Below are positions 56,236 to 64,000 of a stretch of DNA of 64,000 nt, one piece after another. The DNA comes from Streptomyces bottropensis ATCC 25435 (GTDB lineage Bacteria > Actinomycetota > Actinomycetes > Streptomycetales > Streptomycetaceae). The stretch is from assembly GCF_000383595.1 (NCBI RefSeq), contig NZ_KB911581.1:8267519-8331518 (forward strand), read 5' to 3'. A model generated the notes under the pieces. That model saw nothing but the letters and a program-made list of their open reading frames with translations. It ran no database searches and was not told where the DNA came from. Positions within the stretch are counted from its first letter, which is position 1, and every line of letters starts with the position of its first letter. The translations under genes and the position numbers were made by a program.

Positions 56236-56973
56236 ATGGCGAAGAGGCGCTTCAGAAACAAGAAGGTCAGGTACCTGGCGATCGGTGCCTCGCTCGTGAC
56301 CGGAACGGCTGTCGCGGCCGTACTCCTGCCGTCAGCCAGCGCTGCCGATGAAAAGACGCCCGAGCAGATCGTTACGATGTGCAAGGAGGCCGAAGTACTC
56401 AACGGTAAACGGCAGTCGGTATCGGACTTTTCGGGAGAGGTGTTCGACGGTTTCTCGTCCGACAACTGCGATTACGTGGAGACGAAGTTCGAAACCTTCG
56501 ACGGCCCGACCGAGAAGGCGTCCATCGATTTCCCGAACTGCGAGCCGGATGCCACCGAGACGGCGAAGATATCCGTCACCTGGACGGCCACCGTCGCCCA
56601 GGGCAAGGGCAAGTACACGGAGACCAACCAGGGCGGTGGCGGCGGCCTCTTCGGAGTCCTGACCGGATCCTGGCTCGTGCACAAGAGCACTCTGGACATG
56701 ACCGTGAAGTCGGCCACGGCCAGCGCCACGGAAGCGCATGATGTGCCGGTCGGCAAGGTTCTCCACATGGAGTTCACGCCGAAGATGCAGCGCATGACCG
56801 GCGAATGGCGGGCGCGGATCGACGGCAATGAGGCCAGCGTCGGCCAACCCCCCAGGGAAGAGCAGAACTTCGTGGCGCCGGAGGTCGTGGAGGGGCCCGT
56901 GGTCCTGCCGGGCGCCGCGGGCGCGCCAGGGGTCGCCGACGGCACCTCCAAGCCGGTCCTGGAGGACTGCTGA
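56236..56973 (+). CDS. Secreted protein, possible aerolysin/ETX-like beta-pore former (component 1)
   Basis: 245 residues from the ATG at 56236, following AAGGAGAG. Signal peptide MAKRRFRNKKVRYLAIGASLVTGTAVAAVLLPSASA. The mature chain is beta-rich with alternating polar/hydrophobic strands (TAKISVTWTATVAQGKGKYTE and STLDMTVKSATASATEAHDV) bracketing a glycine-rich hydrophobic stretch GGGGGLFGVLTGSWLV, the layout of a membrane-inserting hairpin in aerolysin/ETX-MTX2 toxins. VPVGKVLHMEFTPKMQRMTGEWRARI resembles the toxin domain that follows. The family is inferred from pattern only, not from a matched domain. Third codon positions are less GC-rich than in the genome average, suggesting acquisition. 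Next gene is another secreted protein. Confidence 0.6.
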   Translation: MAKRRFRNKKVRYLAIGASLVTGTAVAAVLLPSASAADEKTPEQIVTMCKEAEVLNGKRQSVSDFSGEVFDGFSSDNCDYVETKFETFDGPTEKASIDFPNCEPDATETAKISVTWTATVAQGKGKYTETNQGGGGGLFGVLTGSWLVHKSTLDMTVKSATASATEAHDVPVGKVLHMEFTPKMQRMTGEWRARIDGNEASVGQPPREEQNFVAPEVVEGPVVLPGAAGAPGVADGTSKPVLEDC

Positions 56974-57034
56974 TCCCGGCAACATCGCAGGAAGACCCCG
57001 GTTTTTGACTCACACGCCATCCCCAGGAGGACCC

Positions 57035-57829
57035 ATGACCACCCCCGCGCCGCACCCCAGAAGGCACCGCAGCAAGAAGAAGCGCATCACCCTCGCCCTG
57101 GCACCTGTCGCGGCCCTCGCGGTGATCATCCCACTGATGAACGAGGCGGGCGCCGCCACCGCGTCCGAAGTGACCTCCGACTGTTCCTCGGACTCCGACA
57201 AACTCGAGAAATGCGAGTTCGTCGACGTCCAGGTCAAGAGGGACAGCCTCGGCCCCAACGAGCGCGTCTCACCCGTGACCCAGAACTGCGGGACGACGAC
57301 CGGGGCGACCAACACCTTCACTGTCAATGCGACTGTCACCAGGATAGTTCAGCTGCAGGAGGGATTCACCGCGAGCTCCGAAACGAGTCTGGGCGGATCC
57401 ATCTTGGAGATCGGTCTTAAAATGAACAGCTCCCAGTTCACCGTCACGCGCGACGACACGGCGACCGGCCTCTCGTTCAGCCGCTCCGACACCGTCAAGC
57501 CGGACAGCATCGGCTTCTTCATGTGGTCGCACAAACGCACCGACGTGAGCGGGTTCCTGCGGGCCACCTACAAGGAGGAGCAGGATGGCCAGAAAGTGTT
57601 CTTCGCACCGAGCGACGGCGGCACGTCGGTCCATGTCTTCTATCCGCAGATCCTGAAGAACGGCACGCCGGACGGCCGACTGTGGCTGCGCAACGTGAAA
57701 TGCGGAACGCCCGAGGCGAACGGAATCATCAACTCGGGGAACAGCATCCGAGTGGAGCCCGGATTCGGCGAGGCCGGCGACGCCGTGACCGACGTCGAAA
57801 TCCCGCTCTCCGAAATTCCCGCACCGTGA
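57035..57829 (+). CDS. Secreted protein, possible aerolysin/ETX-like beta-pore former (component 2)
   Basis: 264 residues from the ATG at 57035; AGGAGG 5 nt upstream. Signal peptide KKKRITLALAPVAALAVIIPLMNEAGA. The mature part is beta-strand-rich with long alternating stretches (TNTFTVNATVTRIVQLQEGFT, SQFTVTRDDTATGLSFSRSDT) and an amphipathic SLGGSILEIGLKM between, again like a beta-hairpin pore former. Four cysteines occur in two pairs (SDCSSDSDKLEKCEF and NCG/KCG). Follows the previous gene by 61 bp on the same strand; the two are probably a secreted pair. No family is assigned with certainty. Confidence 0.6.
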   Translation: MTTPAPHPRRHRSKKKRITLALAPVAALAVIIPLMNEAGAATASEVTSDCSSDSDKLEKCEFVDVQVKRDSLGPNERVSPVTQNCGTTTGATNTFTVNATVTRIVQLQEGFTASSETSLGGSILEIGLKMNSSQFTVTRDDTATGLSFSRSDTVKPDSIGFFMWSHKRTDVSGFLRATYKEEQDGQKVFFAPSDGGTSVHVFYPQILKNGTPDGRLWLRNVKCGTPEANGIINSGNSIRVEPGFGEAGDAVTDVEIPLSEIPAP

Positions 57830-57847
57830 AGGTGAAGTGACGCGTTC

Positions 57848-58612
57848 TCAGGTGCGAAGCACGGACGCGGCCGTGATGGCCCCGAGCCACCGCAGCACCG
57901 CGTCCGTGCTGCCCCGGGCGTCGAGCTTGGCGTAGATGTTGCTGAGGTTGTTGCGGACGGTCTTCTCGCTCAGCCGCAACCGCAGGCTGATCTCCTGTGC
58001 GCCGAGGCCGGTGGAGAGCAGCTCCATGATCTGCCCTTCGCGGGGCGAGAGCAGGGACCGCAGCCGCTCCCTCGCCTCCTCCTCACCCGGTATGCGTCGG
58101 ACCGCGTCCCGGACGGCGGCGCAGGCGATCGGCGAAAGGTAGGTGTGACCGACCGTGGCGGCCATGACCGCCGAGGAGAGCATGCGGGTGCAGTAGTCGC
58201 CCTCGACGAGATAGCCGGCCCCGCCCCGGAACACCTCGACGACCACCTCCGGGTCCTGGCGCGGACTGATGACGATCACCGGGGTGCTCATCGCGCCCAT
58301 CGCCTTCAGTAACCCCGGAAAGGATGTCGACGGGTCCTCGCAGCGCAGGACCACGACATCCGCCTCGGTCTCCCGGAGGGCGCCATAGGGCGGCGGGATG
58401 TGCAGCGCGCTGCCCACGTACTGGTCGTCCGGGGCCGGCCAGTCGTCGTGCGGCCAGTCCTCTTCAGCACAGGCCAGCGCGACCGACAGGCCGTGGGGGG
58501 GCTGTGCCGGGACACGGAAGGGCTGTGCCGGCGCGCGGGAGGGCCGTGCCTGAGCAGCTGGAACGGTGGTGCCGACGTGCTGGGAAGTTCGGACGTGCCG
58601 GGGCGATCGCAC
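57848..58612 (-). CDS. LuxR-family transcriptional regulator with degenerate receiver
   Basis: 254 residues from the GTG at 58612 (GGAAGG upstream). The N-terminal half has the shape of a response-regulator receiver (ETEADVVVLRCEDPSTSFPGLLKAMGAMSTPVIVISPRQDPEVVVEVFRGGAGYLVEG) but lacks the Asp-Asp pocket and clear phospho-Asp. The C-terminus is a LuxR/NarL helix-turn-helix (LLSPREGQIMELLSTGLGAQEISLRLRLSEKTVRNNLSNIYAKL). No sensor kinase is adjacent. It lies just downstream of and convergent with the secreted pair, and could control them. The N-terminal 60 residues are Pro/Ala-rich and variable. Confidence 0.85.
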   Translation of the reverse strand: MRSPRHVRTSQHVGTTVPAAQARPSRAPAQPFRVPAQPPHGLSVALACAEEDWPHDDWPAPDDQYVGSALHIPPPYGALRETEADVVVLRCEDPSTSFPGLLKAMGAMSTPVIVISPRQDPEVVVEVFRGGAGYLVEGDYCTRMLSSAVMAATVGHTYLSPIACAAVRDAVRRIPGEEEARERLRSLLSPREGQIMELLSTGLGAQEISLRLRLSEKTVRNNLSNIYAKLDARGSTDAVLRWLGAITAASVLRT

Positions 58613-58994
58613 TTCGCATGTCCTTCCGCCGAAGCCATGACTCCCCTACATACGTGACTCCGGCGTCAGTTGTTCGAAGTTTCAAGAACAAAAAGCGAAG
58701 CTGTCTGACAGGTTCGCCGCGCCACCCACGGCGACGGCCGAAACCCGCCGGTCCTGAACTCCATTGCGGAGCAACGGAGTTCAGGACCGGAAGAACGCGG
58801 GAGTGCGCGGAGGGACGAGCGCGGGGCTCATGCGACGCCCGCGCGGGACGCCTGCGGCGAGCGGTAAGGTCCGGACGTGCGTTGATCTGCCGGGCGGTGG
58901 CCGAGTGCCGCCGCAGAGGGTGCGGGCGACCCTGGCGAGTCCCGGGGCCGCCCGGTTCGGCCTACCCGTCGTCCGCCACACCGGAGATCACGCC

Positions 58995-59735
58995 ATGACC
59001 GCACAGCGACCCCTCATCTCCTACGACGCGTTCGTGGAGACCGCCGCCGACGACCCCGCCGTCGTCGGCCTCGTCCTCAAGGGCTCCCGGGCCCACGAGG
59101 GCATGACGACCGCGCACTCCGACCACGACCTGTACGTGGTCCTCACCAACGGCGCGAGCACGAACCTCACCCGCTTCGCGGGCCACCGCTCCCCGGAGCT
59201 CGACCTCGTCCTCCTCTCCCTCGACGAGTTCCGCGCCGCCGGCATGCCCGGCTTCGAGCGGTACGCCCTGGCCCGTGCCCGGGTCGTGCTGGACCGCCTC
59301 GACGGAGGCATCGCCCGCATCCTGGCCGACAAGGCACGGCTCGGCGCGGAGGAAGCCTTCCGGGAAGCGGCGGCCTCGCTCGACGCCTACGCCAACTCCC
59401 TGTACCGCTCGGTCAAGAACGACCGCGACGGCCAGGCACTGGCGGCCCGCCTCGACGCCGCCGACAGCGTCCGCTACCTGCTGGAGACCCTCTTCGCCCT
59501 GGACCGGCGCCCCCGCCCCTACAACAAGTACCTGGTCTGGGAGCTGACCCGCTTCCCGCTCCCCGACTGGGACACCGGCGCGCTCCTCGACGCGGTGCGG
59601 CACATCACGGCCACGGGTGACGTCCCCGCACAGCGCCGTCTCTTCGCCCAGGTCGAGCCCCTGGTCCGCCGTGCCGGTCACGGCACGGTGCTGGACGCGT
59701 GGGGGAAGGACCTGCGGCTCATGCGGCCGCGATAG
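58995..59735 (+). CDS. Nucleotidyltransferase-domain protein
   Basis: 246 residues from the ATG at 58995; CGGAGA upstream. The N-terminal half holds the minimal nucleotidyltransferase signature LKGSRAHEGMTTAHSDHDLYVVL (G-S-x-x-x-G...D-x-D), then a helical C-terminal domain (DADSVRYLLETLFALDRRPRPYNKYLVWEL). This resembles aminoglycoside nucleotidyltransferase-like or DUF4111-type proteins. Target unknown. It stands alone on its strand. Confidence 0.88.
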   Translation: MTAQRPLISYDAFVETAADDPAVVGLVLKGSRAHEGMTTAHSDHDLYVVLTNGASTNLTRFAGHRSPELDLVLLSLDEFRAAGMPGFERYALARARVVLDRLDGGIARILADKARLGAEEAFREAAASLDAYANSLYRSVKNDRDGQALAARLDAADSVRYLLETLFALDRRPRPYNKYLVWELTRFPLPDWDTGALLDAVRHITATGDVPAQRRLFAQVEPLVRRAGHGTVLDAWGKDLRLMRPR

Positions 59736-59785
59736 CGCCGACGGGGCGGGAGCCGGAAGCCCGGTAGCCGGCCCCGAGCCGGCGT

Positions 59786-60706
59786 CTACAGCAAGGGCCC
59801 CACCTCGGTCCCGAACGCCCCGATCTGGTCCACGAGTTCACTCCGCCCCCGGCTCCGGAACCGCACCTGGATCTGGTCCACCCCCATCGCCCCGTACTCC
59901 CGCAAGGACTCCGCCAGCGCCTCCGGGCTGCCGGTCAGGGCGCGGCGGCCGACCTCCCAGCCCGGCTCGCCCACGTACAGCGGCTCGGTGATCGCGCCGA
60001 CGGTGAGCGGTGCCGTGACACCGGCCTCCTCCCGCAGACGCCGGAGCCGGGCGGTCTGGGCCGGGAGCCGGTCGCGCGGGTCGCCCTGGGGGAGCCAGCC
60101 GTCGCCGCGTACGGCAGCCCGGCGGACGGCGGCGGGGGACGAGCCGCCGACCCACACGGGGATGCGGGCCTGGGCGGGGCGGGGGCGCTGGCCCAGGTCC
60201 TCGAAGTCGTACAGCTTGCCGTGGTGGGAGGGGAACTCGTCCGGACCGAGGGCGGCGCGCAGGGCGTCCACGCACTCGTCCAGGACCGCCCCCCGGCGTT
60301 CGAAGTCCACCCCGAGCGCCTCGAACTCCTCCCGTACGTGCCCGGCGCCCACGCCCAGGATCAGCCGGCCGCCGGAGAGGTGGTCGAGGGTGGCGTACTG
60401 CTTGGCCGTCAGGAGCGGGTGGCGCAGGCCGACGACCGCGACGTGACTGAGCAGCCGGACCCGTTCGGTGACGGCGGCCAGGTAGGCGAGCGTGGCGACC
60501 GGGTCGTACCAGACCGTGCTCATCGCGGGCGCGAGGCGGCGCGGGACGGCCACGTGGTCGCAGACGGCGACGTACGCGAACCCCGCCCGGTCGGCGGCCC
60601 GCGCGATCTCCGCCAGATCCTGCGGCCCGGCGTCCGCCTCCCAGGGCTCGGCGTAGAGGGTGCTCTGGGACTGCACGGGCAGCTGCATCCCGTATGCGAG
60701 CCCCAC
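59786..60706 (-). CDS. LLM-class F420-dependent oxidoreductase
   Basis: 306 residues from a GTG at 60706, since the family begins VGLAYGMQLPVQSQS; longer upstream frames are shadows of the amidohydrolase gene. Conserved LLM features: DRAGFAYVAVCDHVAVPR, VRLLSHVAVVGLRHPLLTAKQYATLDHLSGGRLILGVGAGHVREEFEALGVDF and IPVWVGGSSPAAVRRA. Follows the amidohydrolase gene by 35 bp, so the two form an operon under operator E. It should carry out an F420-linked redox step. Substrate unknown. Confidence 0.9.
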   Translation of the reverse strand: MGLAYGMQLPVQSQSTLYAEPWEADAGPQDLAEIARAADRAGFAYVAVCDHVAVPRRLAPAMSTVWYDPVATLAYLAAVTERVRLLSHVAVVGLRHPLLTAKQYATLDHLSGGRLILGVGAGHVREEFEALGVDFERRGAVLDECVDALRAALGPDEFPSHHGKLYDFEDLGQRPRPAQARIPVWVGGSSPAAVRRAAVRGDGWLPQGDPRDRLPAQTARLRRLREEAGVTAPLTVGAITEPLYVGEPGWEVGRRALTGSPEALAESLREYGAMGVDQIQVRFRSRGRSELVDQIGAFGTEVGPLL

Positions 60707-60741
60707 GCCGGACCCGCCCGGCTGCCGCTCCCCGGCCCCGC

Positions 60742-62016
60742 TCAACTCGCGCTCCCCGGCCCCGCCCACAGCCCCTCCCGCGTCAACCCGAGCAACTCGA
60801 TCGCGTTCCGCCGCACGATCCGGTCCACCACGTCCGGGTCCAGGTGGCCCATCTGTGCCTCGCCGACCTGCCGCGACTCGGGCCAGGTGGAGTCGGAGTG
60901 GGGGTAGTCGGTCTCGTACAGCACGTTCCCCACGCCGATCGCGTCGAGGTTCCTCAGCCCGAACGCGTCGTCGAAGAAGCAGCCGTAGACGTGGTCCGCG
61001 AACAGCTCCGACGGCGGACGGTGGACCTTGTCGGCGACCCCGCCCCAGCCCCGGTTCTCCTCCCACACCACGTCCGCGCGCTCCAGGATGTACGGGATCC
61101 AGCCGATCTGGCCCTCGGCGTACATGACCTTGAGGTTCGGGAAGCGTTCGAATTTGCCGCTCATCAGCCAGTCGACCATCGAGAAGCAGCAGTTGGCGAA
61201 GGTGATCGTGGAGCCGACGGCGGGCGGCGCGTCGGCGGAGGTCGACGGCATCCGGCTCGACGAGCCGATGTGCATGGCCACGACCGTGCCGGTCTCGTCG
61301 CAGGCGGCGAGGAAGGGGTCCCAGTCGTCGGTGTGGACGGAGGGCAGACCGAGGTGCGGGGGTATCTCGGAGAAGGCCACGGCACGCACCCCGCGTGCCG
61401 CGTTCCTGCGCACCTCCGCCGCCGCCAGCTCCGCGTCCCAGAGCGGGACGAGGGTGAGCGGGATCAGCCGGCCCCGGGCGTCGGGGCCGCACCACTCCTC
61501 CACCATCCAGTCGTTGTACGCCCGCACACCGAGCAGCCCCAGCTCGCGGTCGGCCGCCTCGGTGAAGGTCTGGCCGCAAAAGCGCGGGAAGGTCGGGAAG
61601 CAGAGGGCCGACTGGACGTGGTTGACGTCCATGTCCGCGAGGCGCTGCGGGACGTCGTACGAGCCGGGGCGCATCTGCTCGTACGTGATGATCTCCAGTT
61701 TGATCTCGTCCCTGGCGTAGCCGACGGCGGTGTCGAGACGGGTCAGCGGGCGGTGCAGGTCCTCGTAGACCCACCAGTCGCCGATCGGGCCGTCGTCGCC
61801 GGGGGCGCCCATCACCGGCTTGAAACGGCCGCCGAGGAACGTCATCTCCTTCAGCGGCGCGCGGACGATCCGGGGGCCCGTGTCCAGGTACTTCTTCGGG
61901 AGCCTGTCCTGCCAGACGTTCGGGGGCTCCACCGTGTGGTCGTCGACGGAGATGATCTTCGGGAAGGGGGTGGTGGCGGTGGCGGGATCCGTGGCGCTCG
62001 TCTCCAAGGTGTCCAT
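60742..62016 (-). CDS. Amidohydrolase-2 family (ACMSD-like) metalloenzyme
   Basis: 424 residues from the ATG at 62016. The start PFPKIISVDDHTVEPPNVW has the D-x-H metal site; CFPTFPRFCGQTF, AMHIGSSSR, YAEGQIGWIPYILERAD and LYETDYPHSDSTWP follow the amidohydrolase-2 (COG2159) pattern, in which the last Asp and several His bind zinc. Relatives decarboxylate or hydrolyse aromatic or ring-cleavage products (for example ACMSD, gamma-resorcylate decarboxylase). Operator E lies 21 bp upstream; an F420-type oxidoreductase gene is downstream in the same operon. Confidence 0.93.
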   Translation of the reverse strand: MDTLETSATDPATATTPFPKIISVDDHTVEPPNVWQDRLPKKYLDTGPRIVRAPLKEMTFLGGRFKPVMGAPGDDGPIGDWWVYEDLHRPLTRLDTAVGYARDEIKLEIITYEQMRPGSYDVPQRLADMDVNHVQSALCFPTFPRFCGQTFTEAADRELGLLGVRAYNDWMVEEWCGPDARGRLIPLTLVPLWDAELAAAEVRRNAARGVRAVAFSEIPPHLGLPSVHTDDWDPFLAACDETGTVVAMHIGSSSRMPSTSADAPPAVGSTITFANCCFSMVDWLMSGKFERFPNLKVMYAEGQIGWIPYILERADVVWEENRGWGGVADKVHRPPSELFADHVYGCFFDDAFGLRNLDAIGVGNVLYETDYPHSDSTWPESRQVGEAQMGHLDPDVVDRIVRRNAIELLGLTREGLWAGPGSAS

Positions 62017-62036
62017 GTCCGTCACGGTAGCGCCGA

Positions 62037-62053
62037 TCTGACGACCCGTCAGT
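62037..62053. promoter_or_regulatory. Operator copy E (TCTGAC-N5-GTCAGT) upstream of the amidohydrolase gene
   Basis: TCTGAC-GACCC-GTCAGT, one mismatch in the outermost pair; the extended arms CTGACG/CGTCAG are perfect. It ends 21 bp upstream of the ATG at 62016, the closest spacing of all copies, and would block transcription start or clearance. Confidence 0.85.
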
Positions 62054-62303
62054 AATCTGGCCCGCCGCCGTCCCGTCCTCCGCCCCGCGCCCGCCGCCGG
62101 ACGAGCGCGTGGGCGAGGAGAGCGTGTGTGGGCCTGGTGACATCCCCCGTGGCTCCCTGTGATCGAGCTCTCCCACGGCTGACGGATCCGCCATGGACAA
62201 GGCAAACTGGCACGGGTACGGGGAGGCTTGGGCGACGTCGATGGGTGGTGAACCGGGAGTGCCGGAGAGCGGTGTGCCGCGCGTGCCGGAGCAAAGGGTT
62301 GCC

Positions 62304-64000
62304 ATGGACGCCTCGATTCCGGAACCGGTCCCCCAGCCGTCGGACGAGCTGCGCTTCGCCGTGCTCGGACCCGTGCGCGCCTGGCGCGGCACCGAACCCC
62401 TCGCCACCGGTTCGCCCCAGCAACGCGCTCTGCTGGCCGCGCTGTTGCTGCGCGAGGGCCGCACGGCCACCGCGCACGAGCTGATCGACGCGCTGTGGGG
62501 CGACGACCCGCCCTCGCAGGCGCTGGCCGCGGTGCGGACGTACGCCTCGCGCCTGCGCAAGGTGCTGCCGGGTGTGCTGGTCAGCGAGTCCGGCGGTTAC
62601 GCGGTCCGCGCGCTGTCCGGCGGCGCGCTGGACCTGGCCGTGGCCCAGGATCTGGCCGCCGACGCCGAGAAGGCCAAGGCCGCCGGGGATCTGTGCCAGG
62701 CCCGCGAGCTGCTGAACAGGGCGCTGGGGCTGTGGGACGGGGAGGTCCTGGCGAGTGTGCCGGGTCCGTACGCGGAGACCCAGCGGGCCCGCCTGGAGGA
62801 GTGGCGTCTCCAACTCGTCGAGACCCGACTCGACATGGACCTGGAGCAGGGCTGCCACGCGGAGGCGGTCTCCGAGCTGACCGCCCTCACCGCCGCGCAC
62901 CCTTTGCGGGAGCGACTGCGTGAACTGCTGATGCTGGCGCTGTACCGCAGCGGCCGGCAGGCGGAGGCCCTCGCGGTGTACGCCGACACCCGCCGCCTCC
63001 TCGCCGACGAACTGGGCGTGGACCCGCGTCCGGGTCTGCGGGAGTTGCAGCAGCGCATCCTCCAGGCGGACCCGGGCCTCGCGGAGCCCTCCGCCCCCCT
63101 CGCGCCGGAGACCACCGCGACCCCGGTCCGGCCCGCCCAACTGCCCGCGACCGTCCCGGATTTCACCGGACGCGCCGCCTTCGTGAACGACCTGAGCGAG
63201 GTACTGGCCGAGGCGTCCGGCGCCGAGGGACAGGTGATGTCGGTGTCCGCGCTGGCGGGTATCGGCGGCGTCGGCAAGACCACTCTCGCGGTGCACGTGG
63301 CCCACCAGGCCCGGCCCGCCTTCCCCGACGGCCAGCTGTACGTCGACCTCCAGGGCGCCGGCTCCCGTCCCGCCGAGCCGGAGGCGGTCCTCGGCTCGTT
63401 CCTGCGGGCGCTCGGCACGGCCGAGTCCGCGATCCCGGACTCCCTGGAGGAGCGGGCCGCGCTGTACCGGTCGGTGCTGGACGGCCGCCGGGTCCTGGTC
63501 CTGCTCGACAACGCGCGGGACGCCGCCCAGGTACGGCCGCTGCTGCCCGGCACGGCGGGCTGCGCGGCCCTGGTCACCGCCCGGGTGCGGATGGTGGACC
63601 TGGCCGGCGCCCACCTCGTCGACCTCGACGTGATGTCGCCCGACGAGGCCCTGCAACTCTTCACGAAGATCGTCGGCGAGGAGCGCGTCGCGGCGGAGCG
63701 CAAGGCCGCACTCGACGTCGTCGCGGCCTGCGGATTCCTGCCGCTCGCCATCCGCATCGCCGCGTCCCGCCTGGCGGCACGCAGGACGTGGACGGTGTCC
63801 GTCCTCGCCGCGAAACTCGCCGACGAGCGGCGCCGGCTGGACGAGCTGCAGGCCGGGGACCTGGCCGTGAAGGCCACCTTCGAGCTGGGCTACGGCCAGC
63901 TGGAGCCCGCCCAGGCCCGTGCCTTCCGCCTGCTCGGCCTCGCCGACGGCCCGGACATCTCCCTGGCCGCCGCGGCCGCCGTACTGGACCTGCCGCCGGA
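62304..64000 (+). CDS. AfsR/SARP-family regulator, truncated by the window edge
   Basis: 565 codons are visible from the ATG at 62304 (AAAGGG upstream); an in-frame ATG at 62241 is possible. The first ~95 residues are the OmpR-type winged helix (RFAVLGPVRAWRGTEPLATGSPQQRALLAALLLREG, AHELIDALWGDDPPSQALAAVRTYASRLRKVL). About 95-250 is the bacterial transcriptional activation (BTAD) domain. An NB-ARC ATPase follows with P-loop GIGGVGKTT near residue 323 and VLVLLDNARDAAQVRPLLPG as Walker B, ending in the winged-helix/ARC part at the window edge. TPRs are expected beyond. Such proteins activate secondary metabolism genes. No biosynthetic cluster is visible in this window. Confidence 0.93.
   Translation, partial: MDASIPEPVPQPSDELRFAVLGPVRAWRGTEPLATGSPQQRALLAALLLREGRTATAHELIDALWGDDPPSQALAAVRTYASRLRKVLPGVLVSESGGYAVRALSGGALDLAVAQDLAADAEKAKAAGDLCQARELLNRALGLWDGEVLASVPGPYAETQRARLEEWRLQLVETRLDMDLEQGCHAEAVSELTALTAAHPLRERLRELLMLALYRSGRQAEALAVYADTRRLLADELGVDPRPGLRELQQRILQADPGLAEPSAPLAPETTATPVRPAQLPATVPDFTGRAAFVNDLSEVLAEASGAEGQVMSVSALAGIGGVGKTTLAVHVAHQARPAFPDGQLYVDLQGAGSRPAEPEAVLGSFLRALGTAESAIPDSLEERAALYRSVLDGRRVLVLLDNARDAAQVRPLLPGTAGCAALVTARVRMVDLAGAHLVDLDVMSPDEALQLFTKIVGEERVAAERKAALDVVAACGFLPLAIRIAASRLAARRTWTVSVLAAKLADERRRLDELQAGDLAVKATFELGYGQLEPAQARAFRLLGLADGPDISLAAAAAVLDLPP

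Noticed and set aside
62160..62200. A sixth possible operator half-site (GCTGACGGATC) upstream of the AfsR-type gene.
   Set aside because: The right arm is missing (CCGCCA in place of GTCAG), so it is not counted with the five full copies.

Overview
The window looks like chromosome from a Streptomyces or a close relative. GC content is very high with third positions almost all G or C. Shine-Dalgarno sites are GGAGG-like, GTG and TTG starts are frequent, and stop/start overlaps are common. The gene families are typically actinobacterial: an XRE/DUF5753 regulator with a DUF397 partner, a GPP34 protein, AfsR/SARP, FbiC and F420 enzymes, a DUF574-type methyltransferase, DUF5994 and DUF6083 proteins. 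No rRNA, tRNA, CRISPR array or intact insertion sequence was seen. The sequence runs off inside an integrase remnant at the left edge and inside an AfsR-type regulator at the right edge.

Layout. 1-8.4 kb is an accessory, partly decayed stretch: integrase remnant, secreted PQQ-type sugar dehydrogenase, a SpoIIE-phosphatase pseudogene with several frameshifts, two DUF5994 paralogues, a shortened Uma2 nuclease, an HNH nuclease and zinc-binding small proteins, with microsatellites between them. 8.5-24 kb is mostly regulatory and envelope genes: a divergent MFS/ArsR pair with a palindromic operator, glutathione peroxidase plus a MerR regulator with a 19-bp-spacer promoter, membrane protein, lipoprotein, I36 inhibitor, AraC regulator, a D-Ala-D-Ala carboxypeptidase with a very long disordered cytoplasmic arm, GPP34, and XRE/DUF397. 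24-33.6 kb holds a divergent EthD-like/SDR pair, a sodium:solute symporter, a CPT-like kinase, GNAT, an ADP-ribosylglycohydrolase homologue lacking metal ligands, and a large ATPase-TPR protein. 33.6-50.6 kb holds a LamG surface protein with an early TTA codon, fbiC, F420-type oxidoreductases, a Tat-exported PHP hydrolase, methyltransferases, a streptogramin (virginiamycin B) lyase homologue, and a hydrolase/TetR pair with a 28-bp palindrome. 50.6-62 kb is a catabolic region (aldehyde dehydrogenase, D-aminoacylase-like amidohydrolase, luciferase-like oxidoreductases, SDR, ACMSD-like amidohydrolase), interrupted by two secreted proteins that may be beta-pore-formers and by a LuxR regulator. 62.3 kb to the end is an AfsR/SARP regulator.

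How they fit together. The strongest new signal is one operator, consensus CTGACG-N3-CGTCAG, found five times. It lies 21 to about 100 bp upstream of starts at 25.0 kb (EthD-like/SDR divergent pair), 55.2 kb (two copies before the luciferase-like gene and its downstream amidohydrolase and aldehyde dehydrogenase), 56.1 kb (SDR) and 62.0 kb (amidohydrolase and F420-type oxidoreductase). This suggests one TetR-type repressor, probably encoded outside the window, controlling an undescribed oxidative catabolic pathway scattered over 37 kb. fbiC, needed for coenzyme F420, lies in the same window. A second candidate system is the pair of secreted, lower-GC proteins at 56.2-57.8 kb.
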